A stretch of DNA of 64,000 bases from assembly GCA_965267435.1 (NCBI GenBank), contig OZ253960.1:4588001-4652000 (forward strand). The letters are read 5' to 3'. The notes under the pieces were generated by a model. The model saw only the letters and a list, made by a program, of their open reading frames with translations, made no database searches and was not told where the DNA came from. The position numbers were made by a program, and so were the translations under genes. The DNA is from JAWPMT01 sp965267435 (GTDB lineage: Bacteria > Bacteroidota > Bacteroidia > Cytophagales > Cyclobacteriaceae). Positions 51,581-61,085 of the stretch are shown here, piece by piece (the stretch's first letter is position 1; the number at the start of each line of letters is the position of its first letter).

Positions 51581-52732
51581 CTAATATAAGGCTTTTAGTC
51601 TTCTTTCGAGATTCTTTACATAGTTGGGCTCCAGGAGCCCCAAGGACCACTTCATCTTGCGAATCCGAGCGTAGGACTGCTCAATTCTCGCAACACTTAT
51701 TTCGTTGTCTGTCACCATTTTTCTTATCGCCGCATGCACTCTTCGGACAGTGACCACGTCGTGCCCAGTGACATTGTTGGCGAAGACCATCACATCTACC
51801 CCTGCCTTGATCGCCAGTTGCACACTATTCTCCACACCATACTGGCTTGTGATCGCCTTCATCTGCATGTCGTCAGTAAATACCACACCATCGAATCCAA
51901 GATGCGCACGTAGCAGTCCATTGACAACTTTAGGTGAAAGCGTACCGGGCAGCATGGACTCATCCAGGGATCGGTTCACCACGTGTGAGGTCATGACAGC
52001 ACGTACCAACCCCGAGTCAATCAGCATTTGATAGGGATAGATTTCTTCAAGCTGCCAGGTATTGGACACATCCGCTACCCCCAGATGGGTGTCGTTTTTA
52101 CTGCTTCCATGGCCCGGAAAGTGTTTCAGTGACGTAGCGATGCCCACGTCATCATGACCTCGGATATAGGCAGCAGCGTGGTAAGCCACTTTCCTGAAAT
52201 CGGGGGAGAAGCTGCGCTCCTTACCTCCAATGATAGGATTTTCAGGATTGATGTTCACGTCCACGCTAGGCGCGAAGTTGACATTGATACCAAGATTATG
52301 CAGGTTCCTCGCTGTCAGCTTAGAGAAATAGACGGTGGAGTCATAGTTGTCCATTTTTCCCATAAACTGGGCAGAAGGGGGTTTGTGAAAACCGTACTTC
52401 GGCTTTAGCCTGTTTACCTTTCCCCCCTCCTCGTCGATAGCTACCAGAAGTGGAGACCTGGATTTCTCCTGAAGCTTGAGGATCATATCGGCCAGCTCCT
52501 GCTTGCTGTTTTCCGGCAGTACGTTTTTCTCGAACAGGATAATGCCTCCGGCCCTGCCAGCGGCCAGGTCTTCTTCCAATTCTTTGCGGATCTCAGGATC
52601 CTGATAGTCTCTTACCCCTGCCATGATCATTTGACCAATCATAATGTCAAGCGAATCAGGCTCCTGAGCGATCGCAAGAAGCGGAAAGGAAAAAATGGCT
52701 AATAATAGCCCTTTGCAGAAAAAGCTTTTCAT
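51581..52732 (-). CDS. exported family 3 glycoside hydrolase (NagZ-like beta-N-acetylhexosaminidase)
   Basis: A 383-residue enzyme with a signal peptide (MKSFFCKGLLLAIFSFPLLAIAQ). The GH3 fold has IDEEGG near 99-104, KHFPGHGSSKNDTH at 203-216 (the flexible His-containing loop of NagZ) and nucleophile Asp287 in FTDDMQM. NagZ in enterics is cytoplasmic; this one is periplasmic or surface-bound by its signal, as in other Bacteroidota, where longer beta-lactamase-fused forms are common. Peptidoglycan N-acetylglucosamine release is the likely activity. It starts 8 bp before the next gene of the operon ends. Confidence 0.9.
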   Translation of the reverse strand: MKSFFCKGLLLAIFSFPLLAIAQEPDSLDIMIGQMIMAGVRDYQDPEIRKELEEDLAAGRAGGIILFEKNVLPENSKQELADMILKLQEKSRSPLLVAIDEEGGKVNRLKPKYGFHKPPSAQFMGKMDNYDSTVYFSKLTARNLHNLGINVNFAPSVDVNINPENPIIGGKERSFSPDFRKVAYHAAAYIRGHDDVGIATSLKHFPGHGSSKNDTHLGVADVSNTWQLEEIYPYQMLIDSGLVRAVMTSHVVNRSLDESMLPGTLSPKVVNGLLRAHLGFDGVVFTDDMQMKAITSQYGVENSVQLAIKAGVDVMVFANNVTGHDVVTVRRVHAAIRKMVTDNEISVARIEQSYARIRKMKWSLGLLEPNYVKNLERRLKALY

Positions 52733-52740
52733 AAGAAGGA

Positions 52741-53823
52741 TTACACTGATTTGATCAATTTGTGCAAACGTCGTCCGTCAAAAGTAAAGTATCCCGGCAT
52801 AAGATCGGCAGCCAGGCACGAATGGATTGGAAGAACGCCCACGACTTCCCCCACCTGTATATCGCGAATAAAATCGTCCTCACCAGTGATGATCCCATGC
52901 TCCTGGGACACTCTTGCAAGCCGCGTGCCATGGACGATTTCTGTTCCTTTATCTCTGATTCTTACAACCTGACCAAAACTCGTACCCTCATCTGTTTCAA
53001 TTCTGTCCTTTGAAAAGTGAACCCCTCCTCCGTAAATAACGACCTCCCCTCGATCAGGGTGTTTGGCCACCACCGGACATGCCACGACCATGGCGATTTC
53101 CTCCAATTCGCAAGACCCGATCTGGTGCTGCATGACGTCGTAGATGGCAAAGTTGCCTGGCCGCAGTTCATTGATTGATTCGAAGCGATCGACCACACTA
53201 CAGGAAGGGGTGTCCCCATAGCTCAAAAAGGTACCCTCACCAAACCGATCTCTAAGGGAAAGGAGGCGGGAGACCGATCCCTCATGTATGGTCAATATCT
53301 GCTTTTTTGACCTTGCCTTATAGGTGTGTCCGGCATGCGCAAGAAATCCTCGAAAGCCCACACGGTCACTACTCTCCTCAATCAATTCTTCCATCGCATC
53401 ATGAGCATCGGCAGCAACACCCGTGCGACCGTACCCCACATCGATCTTTACGAAGTACCCAAGGGGGTTTGTGACATGTTGCTCCAGATGGCCCAGACTG
53501 GCTTTGGACTCTATTAGAACATTCAGATTTATCTGGCCGGCCAGCTCATTGATCTGTTGACTCTCCAGCCAGTTGTAAGGAAAAGCGATGGTGATATCGC
53601 TCCACCCAGCATCCGCAAAGTAGGTGGCCATGTCCACTGAAGAGACGGTGATGCGATCCACGCCTTCTTCGCGATACCACTGCCCAATATCCGCCGATTG
53701 ATGTGTCTTGAAATGCGGCCTCAATTGCGCTCCGCTCAATCTCGCTTTGTCAACCATCTTGCGAATGTTCCTCCGTACCTTGACCTCGTCAATGAAACAG
53801 GTCGGTTTATGTATGTCCATCAT
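52741..53823 (-). CDS. D-threonine aldolase/D-serine dehydratase-like PLP enzyme
   Basis: A 360-residue fold-type III (alanine racemase-like) PLP enzyme of the D-threonine aldolase/DSD1 family. The PLP lysine is Lys39 in RPHFKTHQS, the family-typical HAGHTY is near 164-169 and the C-terminal metal site HSC (PIHSCLAADLM, near 335-345) is intact. These enzymes break down D-hydroxy amino acids. Its start overlaps the ceramidase-like stop (ATGATGG), so it is translationally coupled to that gene. The true substrate is not determinable; D-threonine, D-serine and beta-hydroxy-aspartate are known family substrates. Confidence 0.88.
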   Translation of the reverse strand: MMDIHKPTCFIDEVKVRRNIRKMVDKARLSGAQLRPHFKTHQSADIGQWYREEGVDRITVSSVDMATYFADAGWSDITIAFPYNWLESQQINELAGQINLNVLIESKASLGHLEQHVTNPLGYFVKIDVGYGRTGVAADAHDAMEELIEESSDRVGFRGFLAHAGHTYKARSKKQILTIHEGSVSRLLSLRDRFGEGTFLSYGDTPSCSVVDRFESINELRPGNFAIYDVMQHQIGSCELEEIAMVVACPVVAKHPDRGEVVIYGGGVHFSKDRIETDEGTSFGQVVRIRDKGTEIVHGTRLARVSQEHGIITGEDDFIRDIQVGEVVGVLPIHSCLAADLMPGYFTFDGRRLHKLIKSV

Positions 53824-55187
53824 GGATCTTGCTTTTTGGCTATTATATCGAGTACCCGGGATATGATTTCAGTATAATATGCCCCCATCCCCGGCCCGTA
53901 CCAGCTCATCACACGCGACTCGTACAGATCTTCATCATACCAGTCATCCTTTACCACGTAGCCGGTATACGCGCCATTGAAGGAGGTTATAACCAGGTGA
54001 AGGCCCAGTTCCCGTGCGTATTGATACAGCGGCACGGCCAGTTCACCTGAAAAGTCACAAGGCACACCTACCAAAACCAGGTCACCCATCACGGCGACAG
54101 CCAGTTCCTGCGAGTAGTTCCCAATAAGCCGCTTGAAAAGCCAACTGCGCAAGCCATGGCTCCGATTGATCTTCATCATTGGTGGCGGTAGCTCCAGCGG
54201 CATCCTCAAGGAACTCACCACCATCTGGCTGTCGTACCTGGGTGCGAGCAATTCCAGGAGTGCAATATTTTGGGCCAGACTTTGCGCGTACTTTTGGGTC
54301 TCGACCTCCTCTGAGATCTCAGACGGAGTAACCGGTGCCATACTACCCACCGCACCTGCTGCGTACATGGAAAGATCTATGCCAGCCATACGAAGCACCG
54401 CTTCATTGAAGTAGCCGGGGAAGTCTCCCGATAGCTTGCGATAGCGGTGACTGAGACTAGTGGCGTGCGCCGAATACACCGTTACATATCCCTGGAGGTC
54501 ACCTGATTTGACCCCAATGATCTTCATCCACGGATCAATGATGCCACGATCTTTCACCAGTCGGTTCCGGACCAACTCAGGCACTTGTAGCTCATTGTAT
54601 GATAATGCCCCCTGTTGCAGCTGTTGCTCTGCTGATTGTAAAGAGGCCACCAATCGGTCGACTATGAAATCCACAGAGCGCTCATCGTATTCTCCACTGA
54701 AAAGCTTTCCGACAAAGCCCGGGGCCCACGCCCCAAAACTGCTGTGCGAATGGGTGGCAGAAAAAAAGATCTCATTACGCTCCCAACCTTCAGGTAGTGA
54801 TGCAAAAAATCTTCTCGCAACCTCAGGGTGAACGACCAGCAGGTCCGCACACAGCCAGGCGACATGACGATTTCCGTCATCCATGACCAGGGTCCTGACA
54901 TAGACTGAGTCTGCCACTTCCTCGTAGGTCTTGGGATTTCGCGCCCCATAGCCCGCCAGAGGCATTGGTTCCGAAGGCGTGAGCGACTCTACCGACCAGC
55001 CGATCCGAATTGGCTCTCCAGAGTGGACGAATTGACCGCCGCCATCGAGCGAATCCAGTCGGCGCATCATGCTTTCATGGAAAGCGCTCGTGGATGGATC
55101 ATTGTCAGGGATCTGGCCCGTAAATACCAGGCTGGCAATGATCAACAGACAATGAAACGCGATAACAATTCGAAGCCAGGGTTTCAT
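53820..55187 (-). CDS. neutral ceramidase-like hydrolase
   Basis: A 455-residue protein with an N-terminal hydrophobic anchor or signal (about 5-24) and the N-terminal domain of neutral/alkaline non-lysosomal ceramidases. VGWSVESLTP-like IGWSVESLTPSEPMPLAGYG resembles the family opening DITP..MAGYG. SATHSHSSFGAW (about 143-154) matches the zinc-binding THTHSGPGG region with serine changes. The chain is about 200 residues shorter than bacterial ceramidases and lacks the usual C-terminal Ig-like domain. It may cleave a sphingolipid or another amide lipid; Bacteroidota make their own sphingolipids. ATG at 55187 chosen over an upstream non-ATG. Confidence 0.82.
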   Translation of the reverse strand: MKPWLRIVIAFHCLLIIASLVFTGQIPDNDPSTSAFHESMMRRLDSLDGGGQFVHSGEPIRIGWSVESLTPSEPMPLAGYGARNPKTYEEVADSVYVRTLVMDDGNRHVAWLCADLLVVHPEVARRFFASLPEGWERNEIFFSATHSHSSFGAWAPGFVGKLFSGEYDERSVDFIVDRLVASLQSAEQQLQQGALSYNELQVPELVRNRLVKDRGIIDPWMKIIGVKSGDLQGYVTVYSAHATSLSHRYRKLSGDFPGYFNEAVLRMAGIDLSMYAAGAVGSMAPVTPSEISEEVETQKYAQSLAQNIALLELLAPRYDSQMVVSSLRMPLELPPPMMKINRSHGLRSWLFKRLIGNYSQELAVAVMGDLVLVGVPCDFSGELAVPLYQYARELGLHLVITSFNGAYTGYVVKDDWYDEDLYESRVMSWYGPGMGAYYTEIISRVLDIIAKKQDP

Positions 55188-55197
55188 AGCAGTTTGT

Positions 55198-56736
55198 TCA
55201 GCCCGCCCAATTTTCTCGATCGAGACTGCGATACTGAATGGCCTCCGCAAGGTGCTCGATCTTAATATCGTCGGACGCCGCAAGGTCCGCTATGGTACGG
55301 GAGACACGCAAAATTCTGTCGTAAGCACGGGCAGACAAGCCGAGCTTTTCCATGGCTGTTCTGAGGAGCGTCTTCCCAGCCTCATTGATCTGGCAAACTT
55401 CCTTCACCATCTGCGAGGACATCATGGCGTTGTTGTAAACATCGGATTGCTTTTCGAACCGCTTCTCCTGAATACCTCTGGCCCCAATGACACGATCCCT
55501 GATGTCTGTACTGGATTCGGCTTTGCGGTTGGCGGTCATCTCGTCAAACGAAACGGGCGTCACTTCCACGTGCAGATCGATGCGATCCAGGAGTGGGCCA
55601 CTGATCTTATTGAGGTAGCGTCCCACCGCCCCGGGCGGGCAAACGCATTCTTTCTCAGGGTGATTGTAATAACCACAAGGGCATGGATTCATGCTGGCGA
55701 TCAGCATAAAGTTGGCGGGGTAATCAATAGTCACCTTCGCCCGACTGATCGTCACCTGACGCTCCTCCAAGGGCTGACGCATTACCTCCAGCACTGTCCG
55801 CTTGAACTCGGGTAGTTCATCAAGGAAAAGTACACCATTGTGGGCCAGGCTGATCTCACCTGGTTGGGGCAAGCCACCACCGCCTACAAGAGCGACATCG
55901 CTGATCGTGTGATGGGGCGATCGAAAAGGTCTTTCAGAAATCAAATGAGCGTGCTCTCCGAGGCTGCCGGCCACGGAGTGGATCTTCGTCGTCTCCAAGG
56001 CCTCATGCAATGACAATGGGGGAAGAATCGATGAAAGTCGCTTGGCTAGCATGGTTTTTCCGGCACCCGGAGGGCCGATCATGATCACATTGTGTCCTCC
56101 CGCCGCAGCAATCTCCATGGCCCTTTTGATATTCTCCTGACCTTGCACGTCAGCAAAGTCCGCCGCGTAGCTGTCCTGGTCATGAAAGAATACGTCCCTG
56201 GTGTCGTATGCCATCGGGGTGATGGGATGCTCACCTGACAGGTGGTCGATGGCTTCGCGAATATTCTTAACCCCGATGACCTCGAGGTTGTCGACAATCG
56301 CCGCCTCCGAGGCGTTCTGCTCTGGCAGGATGAATCCTTTAAAACCTTGCTTCCGCGCTTCTATCGCGATCGGCAGGGCCCCTTTGATGGGTCTTAGGAT
56401 GCCATCAAGCGATAGCTCCCCCATGATGACATAGTCTTCGATATGATCTGCCAGTATCTGACCGGAAGCTTTGAGAATACTCAAGGCAATGGGCAGGTCG
56501 TAAGCAGACCCCTCCTTTTTGACATCAGCCGGCGCCAGGTTCACAATCACCTTTTGCCGTGGCATGCGAAAGTCGTGGTACTTGATAGCGGCCTCCACAC
56601 GCTGCTGGCTCTCCTTCACCGCCGAGTCTGGAAGACCCACCATGAAGAATTTCGTGCCTTGGCCTACATTCACCTCAATGGTGATAATGAAGGCGTCTAC
56701 ACCGTAAACCGCACTACCAAAACTCTTTGCTAACAT
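55198..56736 (-). CDS. YifB/ComM-type Mg-chelatase-like AAA ATPase
   Basis: A 512-residue protein with an N-terminal Lon-protease-like domain (ChlI; about 1-170), a central AAA+ module with Walker A GPPGAGKT near 223-230, Walker B VLFLDELPEF near 304-313, and a C-terminal Mg_chelatase_C domain (about 405-505). The NPCPCGYYNHPEKECVCPP cysteine cluster (near 354-372) is typical. ComM relatives are branch-migration helicases in natural transformation; other YifB proteins have no proven role. It starts next to the gmhA stop, so they share a transcript. Confidence 0.93.
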   Translation of the reverse strand: MLAKSFGSAVYGVDAFIITIEVNVGQGTKFFMVGLPDSAVKESQQRVEAAIKYHDFRMPRQKVIVNLAPADVKKEGSAYDLPIALSILKASGQILADHIEDYVIMGELSLDGILRPIKGALPIAIEARKQGFKGFILPEQNASEAAIVDNLEVIGVKNIREAIDHLSGEHPITPMAYDTRDVFFHDQDSYAADFADVQGQENIKRAMEIAAAGGHNVIMIGPPGAGKTMLAKRLSSILPPLSLHEALETTKIHSVAGSLGEHAHLISERPFRSPHHTISDVALVGGGGLPQPGEISLAHNGVLFLDELPEFKRTVLEVMRQPLEERQVTISRAKVTIDYPANFMLIASMNPCPCGYYNHPEKECVCPPGAVGRYLNKISGPLLDRIDLHVEVTPVSFDEMTANRKAESSTDIRDRVIGARGIQEKRFEKQSDVYNNAMMSSQMVKEVCQINEAGKTLLRTAMEKLGLSARAYDRILRVSRTIADLAASDDIKIEHLAEAIQYRSLDRENWAG

Positions 56737-57315
56737 CTAAGACATTTCTTTCTCGATGAGCAATATAAGGATATGTATGATCTTGATATGAACCTCCTGG
56801 ATGCGATCAGAATAACCGCTATGCGGCACTCGAATCTCGATGTCAGCCATTGGTGCCAGCCTTCCACCATCTTTGCCGGTTAGTGCGATTTTCTTCATTC
56901 CCAAGGACTCGGCCACCTCAAAAGCGCGGATGACATTTTCAGAATTGCCGCTTGTGCTGATCCCTAGAAGCACATCGCCCGTACGCCCTAGCCCCTGCAC
57001 GAACCTGGCGAATACTTCCTGGAAACCATAGTCATTGGCTGTGCAAGAAATATGGGTGCCATCGGAAACTGCAATTGCCGGAAGAGGCCCCCGATCATCT
57101 CTAAATCTTCCCGTGAGCTCCTCTGCGAAGTGCATGGCGTCGCAATGCGAACCGCCATTGCCACAGCTGATGACCTTGCCACCGCTTTTCATGGAATTGG
57201 CAATCAATATGGCCGCTTCCGATATCTTCTTGAGATTATCGTCGGTGGATAGAAACGTCTCAAGCACTTCTTGCGCCTGATTCAGTTCTTTCTTGATTGT
57301 CGAGAGGTATTGCAT
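56737..57315 (-). CDS. gmhA: phosphoheptose isomerase
   Basis: Converts sedoheptulose 7-phosphate to D-glycero-D-manno-heptose 7-phosphate for LPS inner core. The 192-residue SIS-domain protein has the active-site region SCGNGGSHCDAMHFAEELTG (split by loops), the STSGNSENV phosphate-binding loop near 120-128, and a C-terminal HIKIIHIL helix with the zinc-type His. Its stop directly abuts the YifB start. An MsbA-type exporter and Wzi-like protein encoded upstream suggest a surface-polysaccharide context. Confidence 0.92.
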   Translation of the reverse strand: MQYLSTIKKELNQAQEVLETFLSTDDNLKKISEAAILIANSMKSGGKVISCGNGGSHCDAMHFAEELTGRFRDDRGPLPAIAVSDGTHISCTANDYGFQEVFARFVQGLGRTGDVLLGISTSGNSENVIRAFEVAESLGMKKIALTGKDGGRLAPMADIEIRVPHSGYSDRIQEVHIKIIHILILLIEKEMS

Positions 57316-57384
57316 GACTTGGTAATGTCGGCCTCCAAAAAGAAGGAAAAATGCCCAATTAACAACAGCCCCGCTCCGAAATTA

Positions 57385-59208
57385 CTAGTCGAAGGATTGA
57401 ATGTCGGTGAGTTCCTTGTACAAACCACCCAAGTCTATTAGCTCTTTGTGTGTACCATGCTCGACTACTTTACCCTTGTCTACGACCAGGATCCTGCTGG
57501 CATTTTGGATGGTGCTGAGGCGATGAGCGATGATCAGGCTTGTTCGATTCTTTACCAGGTTAAAGATCGCCTCCTGCACAAGTTGCTCCGACTGAGAATC
57601 TAGCGAGGAGGTGGCTTCGTCCAGAATAAGCAGCGGTGGATTCTTAAATACGGCACGAGCAATGGTTATTCGTTGACGCTGCCCTCCCGAAAGCTTCGTG
57701 CCTCGTTCGCCTATGAGGGTGTGCATCCCTTCTGGCAACTGCTCGATGAATTCCAGGGCGTTAGCGACTTTTGCCGCGCGTTCTACATCTTCCAAAGAAG
57801 CTGCTGTATCACCAAAGGCAATGTTGTTAAAGATCGAATCATTGAAAAGGATGGACTCTTGCGTGACGATGCCCATGAGCGACCGTAGCGAGTCGATATC
57901 CAAGTCCCTCAGATCTACGTCATCCAGCCTTATGGACCCAGCCGTTGGATCATAAAAGCGAGCCAGAAGATCCGCGATCGTGGACTTACCTCCGCCCGAT
58001 CGACCTACCAGGGCCACAACCTCACCTTTCCTGATTTCGAATGAAACATCATTCAAAACCTCTACACCCTTCTCATATTCGAATGAGACCCGATCAAAGG
58101 CAAAACCGTTCTCAAAACTCGTAATCATCTGCGCTCCCGCCTTGTTTGTGACGGCTGATGGCTTGTCTATCAGCTGGAAAACCCGCTCACCAGCAACGAT
58201 CCCCCGGGGTATACTTCCGACGGCGTTGGAGATGGCCTTGGCCGGATTGAGGACCTGGGAGAATATCAGGAAGAAACCGATGAAGGTAGAACCCGTCAGT
58301 TCCCCATCGAAGACCATCACTCCGCCTTTGATCAGAATCAAAGTCATAAAAACTGCCCCCAGAAATTCGGAGGTAGGGTGAGCCAGGCTCCTCCCTAAGG
58401 CAATGCGATAGTCGTGCTTGCCATAGCGCAGCAATTCTTTGAAGAAGCGCGCAGAGGTGTACTTGGTAGCAGAAAATGCCTTCACCACGCGAATGCCGAA
58501 AATAGTCTCATCCAACAATGACGTGATCTGACCTAGAGCATCTTGCGACTGCCGAGCACTCCGACGCATCCTTTTGGTAAGAAAGGAAATGAAGGCCCCC
58601 GATATCGGAATGATCGCTATCGTGTAGACTGTTAGCTCTGGTGAGATCATCACTAGCGCCGTGAAGTAGCCCACAACAAACAACGGATCCTTAATAAACA
58701 CATGGAATACATCCACAACTGTGGTTTCCAACTGTTGGACATCTGTCGTCACTCGGGCGATCATGTCTCCTTTTCGTGTCGTGGTAAACTGTCCAAGATC
58801 CAGTTTGAGAATATTGTCATGGAGTTGCTTCCTCAAGTTGGTGATCAGTCGTATTCTGATACGAGACATCGTGAGTGAAGCAATGAACCTGGCGACGTTG
58901 GAAATAAGAAAAGAGGCAATAATCACCGCGCAGATCACATAGAGTGCTGATAGCTTACCATATGCTTCCAGATACCCTGCAAAATGGTAGTAGAATGCTT
59001 CCTTTCCATAGGTCAACGTCCATTCGAAGTTTGGCTCGACAGTAGCCCTACTGAGCGCCTCATCGTCGAAGAGTACCTGTAGAACCGGGATAAGCGTCGA
59101 TATCTTGATGGTGCTGAAGACAACGTTGATGAGGGTAGCTACCAGGTACTTGGGCAAGGTCCAGGTATAGGGTCGGCCAGCAGCAAGGATCCGAAGGAAT
59201 GTCTTCAT
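57385..59208 (-). CDS. MsbA-type lipid/LPS ABC exporter
   Basis: A 607-residue half-transporter: six-helix ABC membrane domain (about 1-330) and an ATPase with Walker A GRSGGGKST (near 392-400), signature LSGGQRQR (near 495-502), Walker B LLILDEATSSLDS (near 514-526) and switch His in AHRLST. The closest functional model is MsbA, which flips lipid A core across the inner membrane; lipid specificity is inferred from the gmhA neighbourhood. It probably functions as a homodimer. It is 14 bp downstream of the Wzi/RemB-like gene. Confidence 0.88.
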   Translation of the reverse strand: MKTFLRILAAGRPYTWTLPKYLVATLINVVFSTIKISTLIPVLQVLFDDEALSRATVEPNFEWTLTYGKEAFYYHFAGYLEAYGKLSALYVICAVIIASFLISNVARFIASLTMSRIRIRLITNLRKQLHDNILKLDLGQFTTTRKGDMIARVTTDVQQLETTVVDVFHVFIKDPLFVVGYFTALVMISPELTVYTIAIIPISGAFISFLTKRMRRSARQSQDALGQITSLLDETIFGIRVVKAFSATKYTSARFFKELLRYGKHDYRIALGRSLAHPTSEFLGAVFMTLILIKGGVMVFDGELTGSTFIGFFLIFSQVLNPAKAISNAVGSIPRGIVAGERVFQLIDKPSAVTNKAGAQMITSFENGFAFDRVSFEYEKGVEVLNDVSFEIRKGEVVALVGRSGGGKSTIADLLARFYDPTAGSIRLDDVDLRDLDIDSLRSLMGIVTQESILFNDSIFNNIAFGDTAASLEDVERAAKVANALEFIEQLPEGMHTLIGERGTKLSGGQRQRITIARAVFKNPPLLILDEATSSLDSQSEQLVQEAIFNLVKNRTSLIIAHRLSTIQNASRILVVDKGKVVEHGTHKELIDLGGLYKELTDIQSFD

Positions 59209-59222
59209 TTAAATGAGTACCT

Positions 59223-60893
59223 CTAAAAAAAGTAATCCCGCAGCGGTACATTCCAGCGGGCACCTACCGAGAATAGAACGGCTTCTTTTGTTGGTCTACC
59301 CTCTACCTCCTCGCGACGTGCAGCCACGTGCAAATCAGCGAAAAGATTATGCTTCCACATGTAGGACATCCTCAACTGCCCAAAAATAAGGCTTGATTGG
59401 ATGCCCTGTCCCTGCGTGTTACCATAATCGTTCTCTCTATTGTTCGTATTGACTAGAGGGTCCCTTCCTACGCTGAAGCCATTCACAGGGCCTGAACCGT
59501 AATCCGCCATCAGCAAATCACCCCGAAAAGACCAGCGTTTCCACGGCTGGTATGAGGCATTGAGCAAGAGCTCGGTGAAGTTCGCACCCAAAGGGTGGGC
59601 CAGGGGCTGTCGATAGTGTACGTAGTTCGTGTAAGACCCATCATGGCCATAAGTGAAAGGGCGTGCCTGATTGAATTCTACCTGCAGGTTCAGCGTGGGC
59701 ACGAACAAGTCAAAGTACTTCGCCCCCAACTGGTAAGCAAATTTGTTGCCCCACCAGCCTTCGCCGGAAGTAAGTTCACTGACCACCAGCTCGTCCAGGG
59801 TGAATTGGCCATAGAGCTGCAGGTGCTTTGCGATGTTCCAACTCATATCCATTCCCACAATCACGTTATCAGCACTGCCATCTTGCTGCTCCAGAGCGCC
59901 AAAGAAAATGATGGGATTGAGGTACTGAAACTTGAAATCGGTACCACCCAGAGAGTCAGGCCTGCCAGTCAACACGGATTCAAATAACCCAAGATGTAAA
60001 TTCTTGTTGATGGCGATGTCGAGGTGATGGAAGCTGAAGAATTTCTTAGGGTAAACCTTCGACCCCAGTGTACCTCCGTCGAATACTTCCACGTCGGCGA
60101 TCATCTCAGCAAATAGGAAAGTGTACTTGATTTTCCAGACCTCCGCAGTTAGCCGCATATAAGGGTAGCTATTGCCGAAATCAGACAAGATCATGGAACG
60201 CTGACCATTTCCCATAAAATGCCTCCCGAACCCAAACTGTCCTGAAATGTGCTTAGTGAAGCCGATATCTACGTAACCAATCGCTCTTAGAAAGTCGTAG
60301 GCATCGCCATTGAATTCTTTCCAAAACCCCTCGTAGGGAATGAGACCAACAGTATCCTGCACCGCCTGCACGTAGGCAGGTGATCTCATTTGATTCTCCT
60401 GAATGTTGGTATAGAAAGACACTTTGTTGTCAATCATCCCCCGGATCTCAATGCCCCGTGTATTGACAAACAGGGGATTGTCCAGGTCACTGTCATAGCC
60501 GTAATTGAAATACAGCATGGGATTGACATGCAAGTCGAAGGACTCGTTGTGGACAGAGACCATGTCACTTTCATATTCATAAAGCTTCCACAGCAGGGGC
60601 TTTCGGGCGCGCCCTAAGGTCGAATCCCCCACATGCTCTCGGCTCTCAATACCGATGTACTCCCGGTTGAAAGCCTGCACATCGTTCATGTCAAACGTCT
60701 GCCCATTGATCAACTCCGCGGCCTTCCGTCGGGAATACGGCTTCATCGCCGTGAAAAATTGAGCCCCGGAACGAACGGCATAGTGGTCCAAAATGCCATA
60801 GGAGCTGCTTTGCAGAGGAAAATCGGTACTCTGGCCGATTGCCTGGAAATCCAGAAACGTGATAAGGAAAATGGCTACGGCGGCGTGTCTCAT
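59223..60893 (-). CDS. outer-membrane protein of the Wzi/RemB type
   Basis: A 556-residue exported beta-barrel protein with a signal peptide ending near FQAIGQ (residue 22). Capsule-assembly Wzi features are a helical N-terminal part (RKAAELINGQ, FNREY) followed by barrel strands with FGFGRHFMGNGQRSMILSDFGN (near 225-246 when broken into its two strands) and an aromatic C terminus LRDYFF. Wzi binds capsule to the surface; the related RemB is a gliding-associated surface protein in flavobacteria. No gliding genes are nearby. ATG at 60893 (MRHAAVAIFL) preferred over a TTG at 60905. Confidence 0.82.
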   Translation of the reverse strand: MRHAAVAIFLITFLDFQAIGQSTDFPLQSSSYGILDHYAVRSGAQFFTAMKPYSRRKAAELINGQTFDMNDVQAFNREYIGIESREHVGDSTLGRARKPLLWKLYEYESDMVSVHNESFDLHVNPMLYFNYGYDSDLDNPLFVNTRGIEIRGMIDNKVSFYTNIQENQMRSPAYVQAVQDTVGLIPYEGFWKEFNGDAYDFLRAIGYVDIGFTKHISGQFGFGRHFMGNGQRSMILSDFGNSYPYMRLTAEVWKIKYTFLFAEMIADVEVFDGGTLGSKVYPKKFFSFHHLDIAINKNLHLGLFESVLTGRPDSLGGTDFKFQYLNPIIFFGALEQQDGSADNVIVGMDMSWNIAKHLQLYGQFTLDELVVSELTSGEGWWGNKFAYQLGAKYFDLFVPTLNLQVEFNQARPFTYGHDGSYTNYVHYRQPLAHPLGANFTELLLNASYQPWKRWSFRGDLLMADYGSGPVNGFSVGRDPLVNTNNRENDYGNTQGQGIQSSLIFGQLRMSYMWKHNLFADLHVAARREEVEGRPTKEAVLFSVGARWNVPLRDYFF

Positions 60894-60965
60894 ACTACAA
60901 CCCAATCTTTTTAAACTTCTCCTTCCCTTTCAATGAAAGGAAAGCACATTAATCTTACTGGCAGC

Positions 60966-60996
60966 TTTCACTTCTAACATGAATGCTCTACATTTG
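60966..60996 (+). promoter_or_regulatory. promoter of rpmE
   Basis: TTTC (60966-60969, one off -33 TTTG), a 19-bp spacer and TACATTTG (60989-60996, exact TAnnTTTG). Transcription should start near 61002, leaving an 84-nt leader, unusually long compared with the other promoters here. Confidence 0.6.
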
Positions 60997-61015
60997 CAGT
61001 CCTTTTTTAGGGATG

Positions 61016-61031
61016 GGTTATTTAAATAACC
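61016..61031. promoter_or_regulatory. 16-bp perfect palindrome in the rpmE leader
   Basis: GGTTATTTAAATAACC is its own reverse complement and lies about 15-30 nt after the predicted transcription start and 55 nt before the ATG. A perfect dyad here is suggestive of an operator for a dimeric repressor, but no specific regulator is identified. Confidence 0.45.
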
Positions 61032-61085
61032 AAAGTAGCATGGTGCGGGTATTGGCTCGTAAGTTACGCTAACAAGTTTCAAAAA

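Noticed and set aside
60926..60940. CCTTTC-AAT-GAAAGG hairpin upstream of the Wzi/RemB-like gene
   Set aside because: 6-bp stem with 3-nt loop and no consistent partner; it may be chance in a C/T-rich leader.
61000..61085. Riboswitch in the rpmE leader
   Set aside because: No recognisable aptamer; only a palindrome, which is reported as an operator candidate instead.
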